From assembly GCA_016867135.1 (NCBI GenBank), contig VGKH01000006.1:1-44179 (forward strand): a DNA stretch of 44,179 nt. The letters run 5' to 3'. This stretch comes from Candidatus Omnitrophota bacterium (lineage in GTDB: Bacteria; Omnitrophota; Gorgyraeia; VGKH01). The notes beneath the pieces are model-generated. The model searched no databases. It worked only from the letters and a program-made list of their open reading frames with translations, and was not told where the DNA came from. Below are positions 19,238 to 29,976 of the stretch, one piece after another. Numbering within the stretch: position 1 is the first letter of the stretch; each line of letters starts with the position of its first letter. Made by a program: the position numbers and the translations under genes.

Positions 19238-20323
19238 CTACCTTATATTACTAACAAAACCTACGATTTTATCGATTATGCCGTATCTTACCAAATCATT
19301 ATAAAAAACAAACAATGCCATAAAAACAATTAACCCTAAGCCTACCCGGTTGATCCAATCATCTATATTTTGAGAAAGACGCCTTCCCCTTATTTTCTCT
19401 AGAGATAATAAAAATATATGGCCGCCATCAAGAACCGGCAGTGGAAGCAAATTAAATATGGCCAAGCTCATGCTTAATATCGCCACAACATAAATTAAAT
19501 ATATGATACCTTCTTCCGCGGCTTTGGTAGTTATAATGAATATCCCTAAGGGGCCGGTAACAGATTCCTTCAAAGAAATACCGCCGGTTGCCATCATATA
19601 TAAAGCTTTGTAAGTCAAGCCGGTCATAGACAATAGTTTCTTAGCCCCCTCAATAACAGCCTTGCCGAGAGGATATTTTATTTGGACGAATTCTTCTTTT
19701 GGCTTTATCCCGATTAAACTGACTTTTTCTTCCTGGCCGAAAATGTTTTTGATTGTATCTCTTTGGGGCAAAATAAATAATTTAATTTCTTTATTCGCTC
19801 TTAAAACCGTTAAATCTAATTTTCCCTCTTTCTTATTAAAAACTATCTGCTGCAATTCTTCCCAGTATTTAACATTCTTTCCGTCAATATTTGTTATCTT
19901 ATCCCCGGGCAACAACCCTGCTTCTTTACCCGGGAAACCATCCATTAACTCGCCTACTTCTGTTGTAAGCGAAGGAAAACCCATAAAAAATACTAAGCAA
20001 AAACATACAAAAGCCAAAACATAATTTAATATTGGGCCGAACAACACTATGCTAGCGCGTTGTCCTGGCGGCCTAGAAAAATATTCCCATTTATTGCCTT
20101 GAAATTCATCAGGAGTATCGCCAGCCATTTTGACATATCCACCGAAAGGAATGAGGGCGATGGCGTACTCCGTATCATTTCGCTTTTTACTTAGCAATAC
20201 GGGGCCGAAGCCTAAGACAAATTTCTCAACCCTTACGCCCAAAGATTTTGCCACGATAAAATGGCCAAACTCATGGATCACAATCAAAATACTTATTACG
20301 ATTATAAATATAAAAAATGACAT
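19238..20323 (-). CDS. rseP: RIP metalloprotease RseP (site-2 protease)
   Basis: Intramembrane zinc protease that releases anti-sigma factors and clears signal peptides. It is 361 residues, with HEFGH (residues 17-21) in the first membrane helix, the FGFGPVLLSKK-type loop, a single PDZ domain (about 115-190, AGLLPGDKITNIDGKNV) and the C-terminal membrane motif NLLPLPVLDGGHIF. It follows dxr by 4 bases, in the familiar uppS-cdsA-dxr-rseP order. One PDZ domain, as in many non-enteric bacteria. Confidence 0.95.
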   Translation of the reverse strand: MSFFIFIIVISILIVIHEFGHFIVAKSLGVRVEKFVLGFGPVLLSKKRNDTEYAIALIPFGGYVKMAGDTPDEFQGNKWEYFSRPPGQRASIVLFGPILNYVLAFVCFCLVFFMGFPSLTTEVGELMDGFPGKEAGLLPGDKITNIDGKNVKYWEELQQIVFNKKEGKLDLTVLRANKEIKLFILPQRDTIKNIFGQEEKVSLIGIKPKEEFVQIKYPLGKAVIEGAKKLLSMTGLTYKALYMMATGGISLKESVTGPLGIFIITTKAAEEGIIYLIYVVAILSMSLAIFNLLPLPVLDGGHIFLLSLEKIRGRRLSQNIDDWINRVGLGLIVFMALFVFYNDLVRYGIIDKIVGFVSNIR

Positions 20324-20327
20324 AGCT

Positions 20328-21467
20328 TTAGTTTATCAGTTTTTGAGCCTGCGCTCTTGCCCATTTATCAACAGAAATAATCTCGTTTAAACCCGGATTT
20401 CTTAAAACTTTGTGCCTGGATAAAACAGAATTTATAATCCTATAGATATCTAAATATCCTATTTTCTCTTCTAAAAAAGCTCCTACCGCTATTTCATTTG
20501 CAGCATTTAAAACGCAAGGCGCGGTGCCTCTAAGCCTAGCTGCCTTATAAGCCAAGCCTAAACAAGGAAATTTGTCAAAATCCGGCTTATCAAAAGCAAG
20601 ATTGAGGCTTTTAAAATCTAAAGACTTTAATACTCCCTTCCAGCGCGCCGGATACGTAAGAGCGTATTGAATAGGGAGCCTCATGTCGGTAACTCCCAGC
20701 TGGGCGATAATTGAACCGTCAATGAATTCTACCATAGAATGCACGATAGCTTCCCGATGAATAAGAATTTCTATCTGTTCCGGCTTAACATCAAACAACC
20801 ACATGGCTTCAATCAACTCTAAGCCTTTATTAATTAATGTGGCTGAATCTACCGTAACCTTCTTGCCCATTTTCCAGCGTGGATGTTTTAAAACTTCTTT
20901 AACAGAAATATTCTTTAATCTGCTAACTGGCGCATCAACCAAAGGCCCTCCGGAAGCAGTCAGATAAATCTTCTTTAATTCCTTTTTGTTTCTATCCTGA
21001 AGGCACTGGAATATCGCGCTCTGTTCGCTGTCGATAGGTATAATCTGAGTATTATATTTTTTGGCCTCTTTCATAATAATGGAGCCAGCCATAACTAAAG
21101 CCTCTTTGTTGGCCAAGGCAACAGTTTTTCTTTGCCTTATCGCTTCCAGGACCGATTCAAGAGCGCTGCTTCCAGAGATGGCAACAACTACCAAATCAAT
21201 ATCTTTGGAAGCGATCATATTCTTTAAACCAGAATTTGTATCACAAACTTTAATCCTGCCATTAATATCTTTTCTTAAGGCTGAAATCTTATCTTCTCTT
21301 ATAGCAACGTATTCAGGGCTATAATCCTTAATTTGGCTTCTTAATAATCCTATATTATTATAAGCGCTAAGCCCTATTACTTTAAGCCTGTCGGAAAATT
21401 CCGAGACAATATCCAATGTGTTTTGTCCGATGGAACCAGTCGAACCCAAAACTGCTATATTTTTCAT
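20328..21467 (-). CDS. dxr: 1-deoxy-D-xylulose 5-phosphate reductoisomerase
   Basis: NADPH-dependent rearrangement of DXP to MEP, the committed MEP-pathway step. It is 379 residues: NADPH-binding GSTGSIGQNTL (about 8-18), ALANKEALVMAG (about 117-128), metal and substrate segments PIDSEQSAIFQCL, TASGGPL and the HPRWKMGKKVTVDSATLINKG region split over about 190-210. The ATG overlaps the cdsA stop as ATGA, implying coupling. Confidence 0.97.
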   Translation of the reverse strand: MKNIAVLGSTGSIGQNTLDIVSEFSDRLKVIGLSAYNNIGLLRSQIKDYSPEYVAIREDKISALRKDINGRIKVCDTNSGLKNMIASKDIDLVVVAISGSSALESVLEAIRQRKTVALANKEALVMAGSIIMKEAKKYNTQIIPIDSEQSAIFQCLQDRNKKELKKIYLTASGGPLVDAPVSRLKNISVKEVLKHPRWKMGKKVTVDSATLINKGLELIEAMWLFDVKPEQIEILIHREAIVHSMVEFIDGSIIAQLGVTDMRLPIQYALTYPARWKGVLKSLDFKSLNLAFDKPDFDKFPCLGLAYKAARLRGTAPCVLNAANEIAVGAFLEEKIGYLDIYRIINSVLSRHKVLRNPGLNEIISVDKWARAQAQKLIN

Positions 21468-22270
21468 GCTAGCACCGTACTCATATAGAAATAGAAAGCC
21501 GGGATAGTAAACAAAAGGCTATCTATCACATCCAAAACCCCGCCAATCCCGGGGAAGATTGCTCCAGAATCTTTTGCTTGGCAATTACGTTTTATTAACG
21601 ATTCAGACAAATCGCCAAGTTGACCCAAAATACCGAAAAACATTCCCAAGGCAAGTAAATGAAAATTGGAGAAAACTGCCTTTTCTGGCAAGAATGATTT
21701 ACTGGCTAACGCGGCTAAAACAGAAAAAACAATAGCGGCAATAGCCCCCTCTACCGTTTTCTTTGGACTAATCCGAGGAATCAAGGCCCTCTTTCCCCAG
21801 CGCGAACCAATAAGGTAGGCCCCAATATCCCCAAATTTTGTAATCAACACTATAGCCGCAACTAAATTAGCTCCATAAGGCAAAAACCTTAATTTTATGA
21901 TAAAGCTAAAAAACCACGCTATGTAGAGAATCCCGAATACCGTAGTTGAAATACTCACCACCGCTTGAGATTCTTCTCTTCTGGTAAACTGCAAAAGAAA
22001 AATAGCTAATAACGTTAAAACTATAAAAAGCAATTCCCAATTCTTGGTAAGCTCGAATCTAAAAGTAATAGACAGAGGGATAATTACTCCAATTGCCATG
22101 CCAAAATATTTATATACGTAAATGCCCTGTCTTTCGATTAATTTGAAGAATTCATAAAGCCCTCCAACAATCAAAAAAATTGCAAAGACAGGGCAAAACC
22201 ATTTATAGATAATGGCCAACATCGTAATCGCTACTAAGAAAATTGAGCTCAGTATCCTTTTTGTCAACAT
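21464..22270 (-). CDS. cdsA: Phosphatidate cytidylyltransferase
   Basis: Integral membrane enzyme making CDP-diacylglycerol from phosphatidate and CTP. It is 268 residues with about seven hydrophobic segments. The C-terminal signature region SLIKRNCQAKDSGAIFPGIGG is present (about residues 222-242), followed by VLDVIDS. The classical signature has GHGG and DR at the positions that read GIGG and DV here; the Lys-Asp pair is kept. It lies between uppS (4-base gap) and dxr (overlap). Confidence 0.93.
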   Translation of the reverse strand: MLTKRILSSIFLVAITMLAIIYKWFCPVFAIFLIVGGLYEFFKLIERQGIYVYKYFGMAIGVIIPLSITFRFELTKNWELLFIVLTLLAIFLLQFTRREESQAVVSISTTVFGILYIAWFFSFIIKLRFLPYGANLVAAIVLITKFGDIGAYLIGSRWGKRALIPRISPKKTVEGAIAAIVFSVLAALASKSFLPEKAVFSNFHLLALGMFFGILGQLGDLSESLIKRNCQAKDSGAIFPGIGGVLDVIDSLLFTIPAFYFYMSTVLA

Positions 22271-22274
22271 ATCT

Positions 22275-22985
22275 CTATTTTGATACTATATCCCCAAAAC
22301 GTCTTTGTCTTGACTGAAAATCTTTAATCGCATCTAATAAATCTTCTCTATGGAAGTCAGGCCAGAATTTCTTGGTAAAATAAAGCTCTGCGTAGGACAG
22401 CTGCCAGAGAAGAAAATTGCTGATACGCATTTCCCCAGAGGTGCGTATCAAAAGATCGGGGTCTGGCGTATCGGCGGTATATAAGAATTCAGAAAAATTA
22501 TCTTCGTTAATCTGCTCAATATCGTTTTTTTTCATTAATATTGATTTTGTCATCTTTTTAGCCGCGTCGACTATCTCGGTTCTTCCCCCATAGTTAAGAG
22601 CTAAGTTTAAGGTAAGCCCGGTGTTGTTTTTAGTAAGTTTTTGGGTATTTCTTAATTTCTCGATGATATTCTTCGGGATTGGATCTTCCCTTCCGATAAC
22701 TCTCAATCTAATATTATTTTTATTTAACTCGGCTAGCTCCCTATCAAGGAATCTTTCTAAGGCTCCCATCAACATGCTGATTTCTCTTCTCGGCCTTTTC
22801 CAGTTCTCTGTGGAGAAAGCAAACAAGGTTAAATACTTGATGCCGATTTCATTGGCTACCTTAACTATTTTCTTAAAATTATCAATCCCTGCCTTGTGTC
22901 CGGCTGCGCGAGGCAGGCCTCTTTGTTTCGCCCATCTGCCATTACCGTCCATGATTATTGCTATATGCTGAGGTAAAGTCTCCAT
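22275..22985 (-). CDS. uppS: Isoprenyl transferase (undecaprenyl diphosphate synthase type)
   Basis: Cis-prenyltransferase making the C55 lipid carrier for peptidoglycan and LPS. The 236-residue protein shows IAIIMDGNGRWAKQRG near the N-terminus (catalytic Asp in DGNGRW), AGHKAG, FAFSTENWKRP, and the C-terminal DLLIRTSGEMRISNFLLWQ with PDFHREDL. It is the first gene of the long downstream run; a terminator lies just upstream at 23020-23045, so a transcript probably begins between them. Confidence 0.96.
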   Translation of the reverse strand: METLPQHIAIIMDGNGRWAKQRGLPRAAGHKAGIDNFKKIVKVANEIGIKYLTLFAFSTENWKRPRREISMLMGALERFLDRELAELNKNNIRLRVIGREDPIPKNIIEKLRNTQKLTKNNTGLTLNLALNYGGRTEIVDAAKKMTKSILMKKNDIEQINEDNFSEFLYTADTPDPDLLIRTSGEMRISNFLLWQLSYAELYFTKKFWPDFHREDLLDAIKDFQSRQRRFGDIVSK

Positions 22986-23019
22986 ATATCCGTTTTGTAT
23001 AATTTATTAGCTTTCACTA

Positions 23020-23045
23020 AAATGGGGGATATCTATCCCCCATTT
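23020..23045 (-). terminator. Intrinsic-type terminator hairpin after the coiled-coil gene
   Basis: A perfect 11-bp stem, AAATGGGGGAT with ATCCCCCATTT, closes a 4-base loop. It lies about 65 bases downstream of the 23111-23467 gene and just upstream of uppS. The A/T-rich base of the stem could serve transcription from either side; a true U-tract is weak (TTTTAG on the minus strand). Confidence 0.75.
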
Positions 23046-23110
23046 ATGAAAAATGACTTAAGTGTAATTAGAAAGATTAATAAAATGAAAAAATCATAGA
23101 ATTTGAGATG

Positions 23111-23467
23111 TTACTGCCGGCATCTAACCAAGGCCTCTTTTAAATTGTTCTCAAGCGCCTGCTTCAGCTTTGTCATCTTCTCAAGCTCCAGCCTTAGTTC
23201 TTGATTTATTAAATTCTGGTCCTCCAACTGCTTATTCAAACCTTCGATGTTCGCCTGGGCATTCTTAAGCTGGCTTTCAATTGATTCCATTTTGGGAGTT
23301 AAATTTACCAATTTCTCTTCGTTTTCCAGGCGCAATACCATCTCTTTTTGAAGAGCTTTCTTGCTATTCTGGGAAGATATGCTTGCACTAATTGCCAATA
23401 CTAAACACATGATAGTTAAAATAACGAGGGCAATCATAATCCTATCTTTAAGCTGTTCATCCAACAT
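23111..23467 (-). CDS. Small single-pass membrane coiled-coil protein, function unknown
   Basis: A 118-residue protein with one hydrophobic segment (about 10-30) followed by a continuous heptad-rich, highly charged coiled coil to the C-terminus (LEKMTKLKQALENNLKEAL and similar). I do not recognise a family. It lies 49 bases after the OmpA-like lipoprotein and before a strong hairpin, so the two probably form a two-gene transcript. A periplasmic tether or division-associated role is possible but not shown. The only purine-rich ribosome-site candidate is 17 bases from the ATG, so the start is less certain. Confidence 0.75.
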   Translation of the reverse strand: MLDEQLKDRIMIALVILTIMCLVLAISASISSQNSKKALQKEMVLRLENEEKLVNLTPKMESIESQLKNAQANIEGLNKQLEDQNLINQELRLELEKMTKLKQALENNLKEALVRCRQ

Positions 23468-23516
23468 ATAACTTGTTTAATCCCCCTCTCTAATCTAATA
23501 ATCTAGGAAAAGAAAT

Positions 23517-24182
23517 TTACTTTAAATTCTCTTCTGGTTCTTCTAATGCGCTCGGGGTCATGGCTTTCTCGGCGCCTCTTGCTTTAACAAACTTCGGCAG
23601 AATTATTATCTCAACTCTTCTATTCATTTTTCTGCCTTCAGGATTATCATTTGGAGCTACAGGCCTGAATTCTCCACAACCAATAGCAGATACTTTCTCA
23701 GGAGCTAATCCTTTTTTGTCAATTAAATAATGCAAAACACTCATTGCCCTGGCACTGGATAATTCCCAATTTGATTTCCAGCCAGAATATTTGATAGGCT
23801 GATTATCGGTGTGACCTTCTATGCCGATTTCCATATTAGGTACTTCCTGTTGTATAACACCAGCAATTTTATCTAACGCGGAGTAAGCCTCTGAGCGTAT
23901 CTTAGCCTTCCCGGAATCAAACAGAACCTCAGCTACAAAGGTAATAACCAGCCCTTTGTCGGTTAACTCTAAACGAACTTGCTTGTCGGCGATTTCCTGC
24001 CTAAGTCTGTCTTCCAGGAGCGACTTCGTGCTCTTTAACTGGCTTAATTGGTCTTCCAACGCGCCGATCCGTTCGATATCCGAACGTCTCCCCTTTTGGA
24101 ATATTATGGTGCAACCCACTAATCCCAAACTAATTATTATAATTACAAATAGATGAAAAAACCTTGCTATGCGACTACTCAT
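23517..24182 (-). CDS. OmpA-like peptidoglycan-binding lipoprotein
   Basis: From the preferred start at 24182 (consensus GGAGG just upstream; the frame is open to 24230) the protein is 221 residues. It has a lipoprotein signal with lipobox LVGC (acylated Cys at 24), a short coiled coil (about 35-65) and a C-terminal OmpA/MotB domain with EGHTDNQPI, NWELSSARA and NRRVEI motifs that grip peptidoglycan. The domain is closest in look to MotB, but the lipobox and the lack of a plug or motor helix favour an outer-membrane tether like Pal. It heads a cassette with its own promoter at 24221-24249. Confidence 0.88.
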   Translation of the reverse strand: MSSRIARFFHLFVIIIISLGLVGCTIIFQKGRRSDIERIGALEDQLSQLKSTKSLLEDRLRQEIADKQVRLELTDKGLVITFVAEVLFDSGKAKIRSEAYSALDKIAGVIQQEVPNMEIGIEGHTDNQPIKYSGWKSNWELSSARAMSVLHYLIDKKGLAPEKVSAIGCGEFRPVAPNDNPEGRKMNRRVEIIILPKFVKARGAEKAMTPSALEEPEENLK

Positions 24183-24220
24183 AGCTAACCTCCTTTTTTT
24201 GGCTTTTTTGGATAAGTTTA

Positions 24221-24249
24221 ACAATAACACAACCCATTCTCAAAGTCAA
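24221..24249 (-). promoter_or_regulatory. Sigma-70-type promoter for the OmpA-like lipoprotein cassette
   Basis: On the minus strand, TTGACT (24249-24244) and TATTGT (24226-24221) are separated by exactly 17 bases. The promoter lies between the purA stop and the lipoprotein start, about 40 bases upstream of the ATG. It is the best promoter-like sequence seen on the minus strand. Confidence 0.65.
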
Positions 24250-24256
24250 GGACTTA

Positions 24257-26781
<2,525 letters not shown>

Positions 26782-26794
26782 ATGCTTCTCCTTT

Positions 26795-28567
26795 TTATTT
26801 TACAATCTTCTCTAGCTCTTCCACGGGAGTATCTTCCTTGACGCCGAATATTTCTTGATTATTCAAAAGAAACAAAGGCCCATAGGAAACTTTAAGTTCT
26901 GCAACTAAGCCAATATTCTCCCTTAAGAGCTCCACTGATTCTTCCGACTCAATGCATTTTTTTATTTTATTCGCATCTAGCCTCAGGCTCTTAGAGCAAA
27001 GAGAAAGACTATCTTTGCCTAAGTTATCAATATGACAAAACATATATTCCCACATCTTTTTAGGGTATATTGACATGACGCATAATGCTTGTTTATCTTC
27101 TGCAATTTCAGCGTCTCCGAATGGAGCGCTAAAATTACCTAATTTATTATCTTCTGCGGCTAAGAAATGGATGTTAAAATCGATTTTTCTACCAACCCTG
27201 CCAATCAAATCTTTAGTTTTCTCTAGCGTCTTCTTTGCAATTTTATCCCTCAGGCTTATGAATAAATCCAGCCTATTATTTTGTACAGGCCTATCTAGAA
27301 AATACGATACTCCGACGATAAAAGGATTAAGAAAATAATAATTATCCCTTTCTACTACGGTATGGCTGCTTGAAAAATATGGATAATTAGGGTGCTTGGA
27401 TATTTCTTTTGATACTATATAAATAGGCAGCATGTTAACGTCTAGTTTTGCAATGATTTCTTTTGCCCTTGGACTTTCGCTATCAAGATAATTGACCTCT
27501 CCTACAGGGAAGCGGGTTCCGATCATATCCAGGGTGCTTTGGATATTGCAAGTCTTGCATATCTTAGGAACTATTATAGTCAAATTGACCTTGGCAATCG
27601 GCTCATAAACACAGGCAGCATTTTTTTCTCCTGCATCTTTACATTTTCCGATAAATCCTGGCTTATAACATTCCGGATCTCTAAAGCAGGCAGGTAAGAA
27701 AGAATTTATCTCTTCGTCGTCAGCGATATCCTTACTCATAGGGATATTCTTTTTAACGGAATTTGTAATTACGCCATTTTCTACATCAAGCTCTAAAAGC
27801 CCCAAAGTCCTACCCCACTGAAAAGGCGTCAGATATATAGCAGAATTTAACTTTTGAGGCAGGCTCATATCCGTCTCATTGCTAATAATAATATCGATTC
27901 CTGCGACTTGCTCTGCAACCTGCTTATCCAGATCTTTTCCTAACTGGCTCAATAATACTATAATATCTACTTTCTTCTTTAGGATACTTACGTTTGCCTG
28001 GATTTTCTTCAATGCTTCCGAGGCATCCTCTTTGAATTCAAAACCTCCGGCAGTCTTTATTCCCAGAGGCGAGATACCGATGATCCCGATTTTTATTTTG
28101 CCGACCTTCTTAATCATATAAGCCTGAACTTTAGGCAAATCCAAATTGCACGATAAGAATTTAATTTTCTTTTGTTTAACCTTATCCAAAAGAAAATCCT
28201 TTCCGAAATTAAACTCATCAGCACCGATATTGACGGCATCGTAACCCATGATTTCCATACCCTTAAAATAGATCTCTGTGCGTTTCTTGTCCATCTCGGG
28301 AGTCGTGGCATCAATATCTTGCAGGCCAGAAGCGAAGAAATTTCCGCTGTCAACCAATAAAATGTTCGGATAGTCTTTTCGAAGTTGTTTTATCTTTGTG
28401 GCTCTACGGGCAATCCCGCCGTCGGGAGCTGCCGGGCAATGACAAGCATACAAACTTGCAGATGTATTTCCCGTATAAACTATGGCTATCTTCTCGGCGA
28501 ATACTAAATTACAAGAAAACAATAAGCCAAAACATGCTAATATTGCCGGCAATAATCTACTCTTCAT
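26795..28567 (-). CDS. Exported metallophosphatase-fold / thioredoxin-like fusion, probable pseudo-phosphatase
   Basis: A 590-residue exported protein (signal peptide to about 24). Residues 25-285 follow the UshA/SoxB-type metallophosphatase layout, but the ligand positions look replaced: the usual ND.HG reads GNTSA, the second motif reads SGN, GNHEFD reads GADEFN, LSHLG reads LSQLG and the final G-H-x-H motif reads SNETD. A CHCP motif (42-45) follows motif I. A four-Cys segment (294, 300, 309, 319) leads into a thioredoxin-like domain with KICKTC (Cys 337 and 340) and a likely cis-Pro at about 381. A second thioredoxin/GILT-like domain (about 460-590) has Cys 496, 511, 524 and 538 but no CxxC. 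A DUF1573-CcdA protein precedes it by 9 bases. A periplasmic thiol-redox role is inferred. Confidence 0.75.
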   Translation of the reverse strand: MKSRLLPAILACFGLLFSCNLVFAEKIAIVYTGNTSASLYACHCPAAPDGGIARRATKIKQLRKDYPNILLVDSGNFFASGLQDIDATTPEMDKKRTEIYFKGMEIMGYDAVNIGADEFNFGKDFLLDKVKQKKIKFLSCNLDLPKVQAYMIKKVGKIKIGIIGISPLGIKTAGGFEFKEDASEALKKIQANVSILKKKVDIIVLLSQLGKDLDKQVAEQVAGIDIIISNETDMSLPQKLNSAIYLTPFQWGRTLGLLELDVENGVITNSVKKNIPMSKDIADDEEINSFLPACFRDPECYKPGFIGKCKDAGEKNAACVYEPIAKVNLTIIVPKICKTCNIQSTLDMIGTRFPVGEVNYLDSESPRAKEIIAKLDVNMLPIYIVSKEISKHPNYPYFSSSHTVVERDNYYFLNPFIVGVSYFLDRPVQNNRLDLFISLRDKIAKKTLEKTKDLIGRVGRKIDFNIHFLAAEDNKLGNFSAPFGDAEIAEDKQALCVMSIYPKKMWEYMFCHIDNLGKDSLSLCSKSLRLDANKIKKCIESEESVELLRENIGLVAELKVSYGPLFLLNNQEIFGVKEDTPVEELEKIVK

Positions 28568-28576
28568 ATTCCACCT

Positions 28577-29731
28577 CTATCTAATAATGATTAAAAGAAA
28601 CAAACCTAGGGCAAAGAAAAGCAATGCCGTTAGTAATTTTATTTTCGCAAGATGTCGCTGGGCTAATTTTGCAAAAACCTGGGAAGTTACTCCCCATAAA
28701 GCAAACAAGAATATTATAAGCAAAGGCACGATAAACATAAGATTATATAACATCAAATACATCCATGCCTTAGTTTTTAATTCCGGCATCTTCATTATAT
28801 AGACTATCGTCGGTAGATACAACTGGCCCGTACAGACAGATTCCAAGATTGATACAATAAATCCGCAGCTTAACGCAGTAAAAGCCAAGCGTATAAGATC
28901 CCTGCTTTTGGTAGCGTCTTTCCTGTCATCTGTCTTTTCTCTGATAGTCTCTTGAATTTTCCTCTTGATAATCCCGGGAAGTTTTAATTTTATTTTCTCG
29001 GCATCTTTGGTCTTATTGAAAATCCACCAATCGTACAAACTTATTGCTCCTAAAATCAAAGCGAATATAGCAACTACGATGTAAATAATTTGAGACACTA
29101 AATTAAATATCGCAATTCTCCTTAAGAATTCAAAAAGCCCCAGACCCAACCCCAGATACGTTAAAAATACGGCTAAGATAAAGAATAATCCCAAAATTAC
29201 AGTCTGCTTACGGTTATAACCTGCGAATGCTAGGAATGAAATAAAGAATATGAGAACTGTAAAGGCGCAGGGATTTATACCGTCAATTAGACCGGCCGTG
29301 ACAATTGTCAGCCAACTAAAAGATTTAAACCGCTCTAAAATAACTGCTTTCTCGGGGCGTATATCAGCCAAAAGCTTGATAGTCAAAAGCGGCTGTTTAG
29401 GATCATTAGTATTAATGAAAATGTATTTTACCGTCGGACCTGTGAAACCGGTTGTATCAAATTGAAACAATATAGTTAATTTCTCTTTAGGCGCAAGTTT
29501 AACTGACCCTGAAGGCTCAACAATCTTAACGCAGCCGCAGTCCACCCTTAACGGCTCAACTGCCAACTCCGTGTCTCCAGAATTCTGCACTACAAAGGAA
29601 TATCCATAGACTTTGCCTTCCGCCATTAAAGGCAGTTCAAAAGTCTTTTCTTTAACTGCGATTTGAGGAGCGGCAAAAACATTAGTTGTAATTAACAGAA
29701 CTAAAAGCGTAAAAAATATTAGCTTTTTCAT
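28577..29731 (-). CDS. DUF1573 domain fused to a CcdA/DsbD-type membrane thiol transporter
   Basis: A 384-residue protein: signal peptide (1-20), a DUF1573 immunoglobulin-like periplasmic domain (about 25-122) with the characteristic DCGC (64-67), then a membrane domain with six or more hydrophobic helices. The membrane part carries the two cysteines expected of CcdA-type reductant carriers: GINPCAF (C155) and SVCTGQLYLP (C300). Such carriers pass electrons from cytosolic thioredoxin to periplasmic thiol proteins. The adjacent CxxC-bearing fusion protein is the obvious partner. The gene starts directly after the stop of the small upstream gene, so the three form an operon. The specific client is unknown. 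Confidence 0.85.
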   Translation of the reverse strand: MKKLIFFTLLVLLITTNVFAAPQIAVKEKTFELPLMAEGKVYGYSFVVQNSGDTELAVEPLRVDCGCVKIVEPSGSVKLAPKEKLTILFQFDTTGFTGPTVKYIFINTNDPKQPLLTIKLLADIRPEKAVILERFKSFSWLTIVTAGLIDGINPCAFTVLIFFISFLAFAGYNRKQTVILGLFFILAVFLTYLGLGLGLFEFLRRIAIFNLVSQIIYIVVAIFALILGAISLYDWWIFNKTKDAEKIKLKLPGIIKRKIQETIREKTDDRKDATKSRDLIRLAFTALSCGFIVSILESVCTGQLYLPTIVYIMKMPELKTKAWMYLMLYNLMFIVPLLIIFLFALWGVTSQVFAKLAQRHLAKIKLLTALLFFALGLFLLIIIR

Positions 29732-29947
29732 TTATCTTGTGCACCTGGCCTTTATCTCTTTGGACATCGCTTCTATCTGTTTTAGAATCTCTGTTTGTTG
29801 TATTAGTATCTTATCCAATTTTTCCGTTATTTGAGAACCTAGTATGGAGCCTGAAGCCGTATCTTGGGCAGAAATATTCTTAAAAAAAGAAAAATATATT
29901 GCTAAAAACACTAATAGAACAATAAAAAGCAAATTTACTTTCCTCAT
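29732..29947 (-). CDS. Small single-pass membrane-anchored protein
   Basis: A 71-residue protein from the preferred ATG at 29947, which has a GGAGGGG ribosome site 9 bases upstream; the frame could begin at a TTG at 29971. One hydrophobic N-terminal segment (about 4-22) is followed by a helical, coiled-coil-like tail rich in Ile, Gln and Glu, ending KARCTR. No family is recognised. It sits between serA and the DUF1573-CcdA gene with no gap to the latter, so it is probably a small accessory subunit of that redox unit. Confidence 0.7.
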   Translation of the reverse strand: MRKVNLLFIVLLVFLAIYFSFFKNISAQDTASGSILGSQITEKLDKILIQQTEILKQIEAMSKEIKARCTR

Positions 29948-29976
29948 CGTGTCGTGCCCCTCCAATCGCAAATTTT

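Noticed and set aside
22986-23019. Promoter for uppS (TTATAC-like -10 upstream of the start)
   Set aside because: Only weak matches and poor -35; plausible from context but not supported enough to list.
23517-24182. Flagellar motor protein MotB
   Set aside because: A lipobox replaces the motor transmembrane helix and no motA or flagellar genes are near.
26795-28567. Active 5'-nucleotidase or SoxB thiosulfohydrolase
   Set aside because: Metal-ligand motifs appear replaced at every position and no sox genes are visible; only the fold is claimed.
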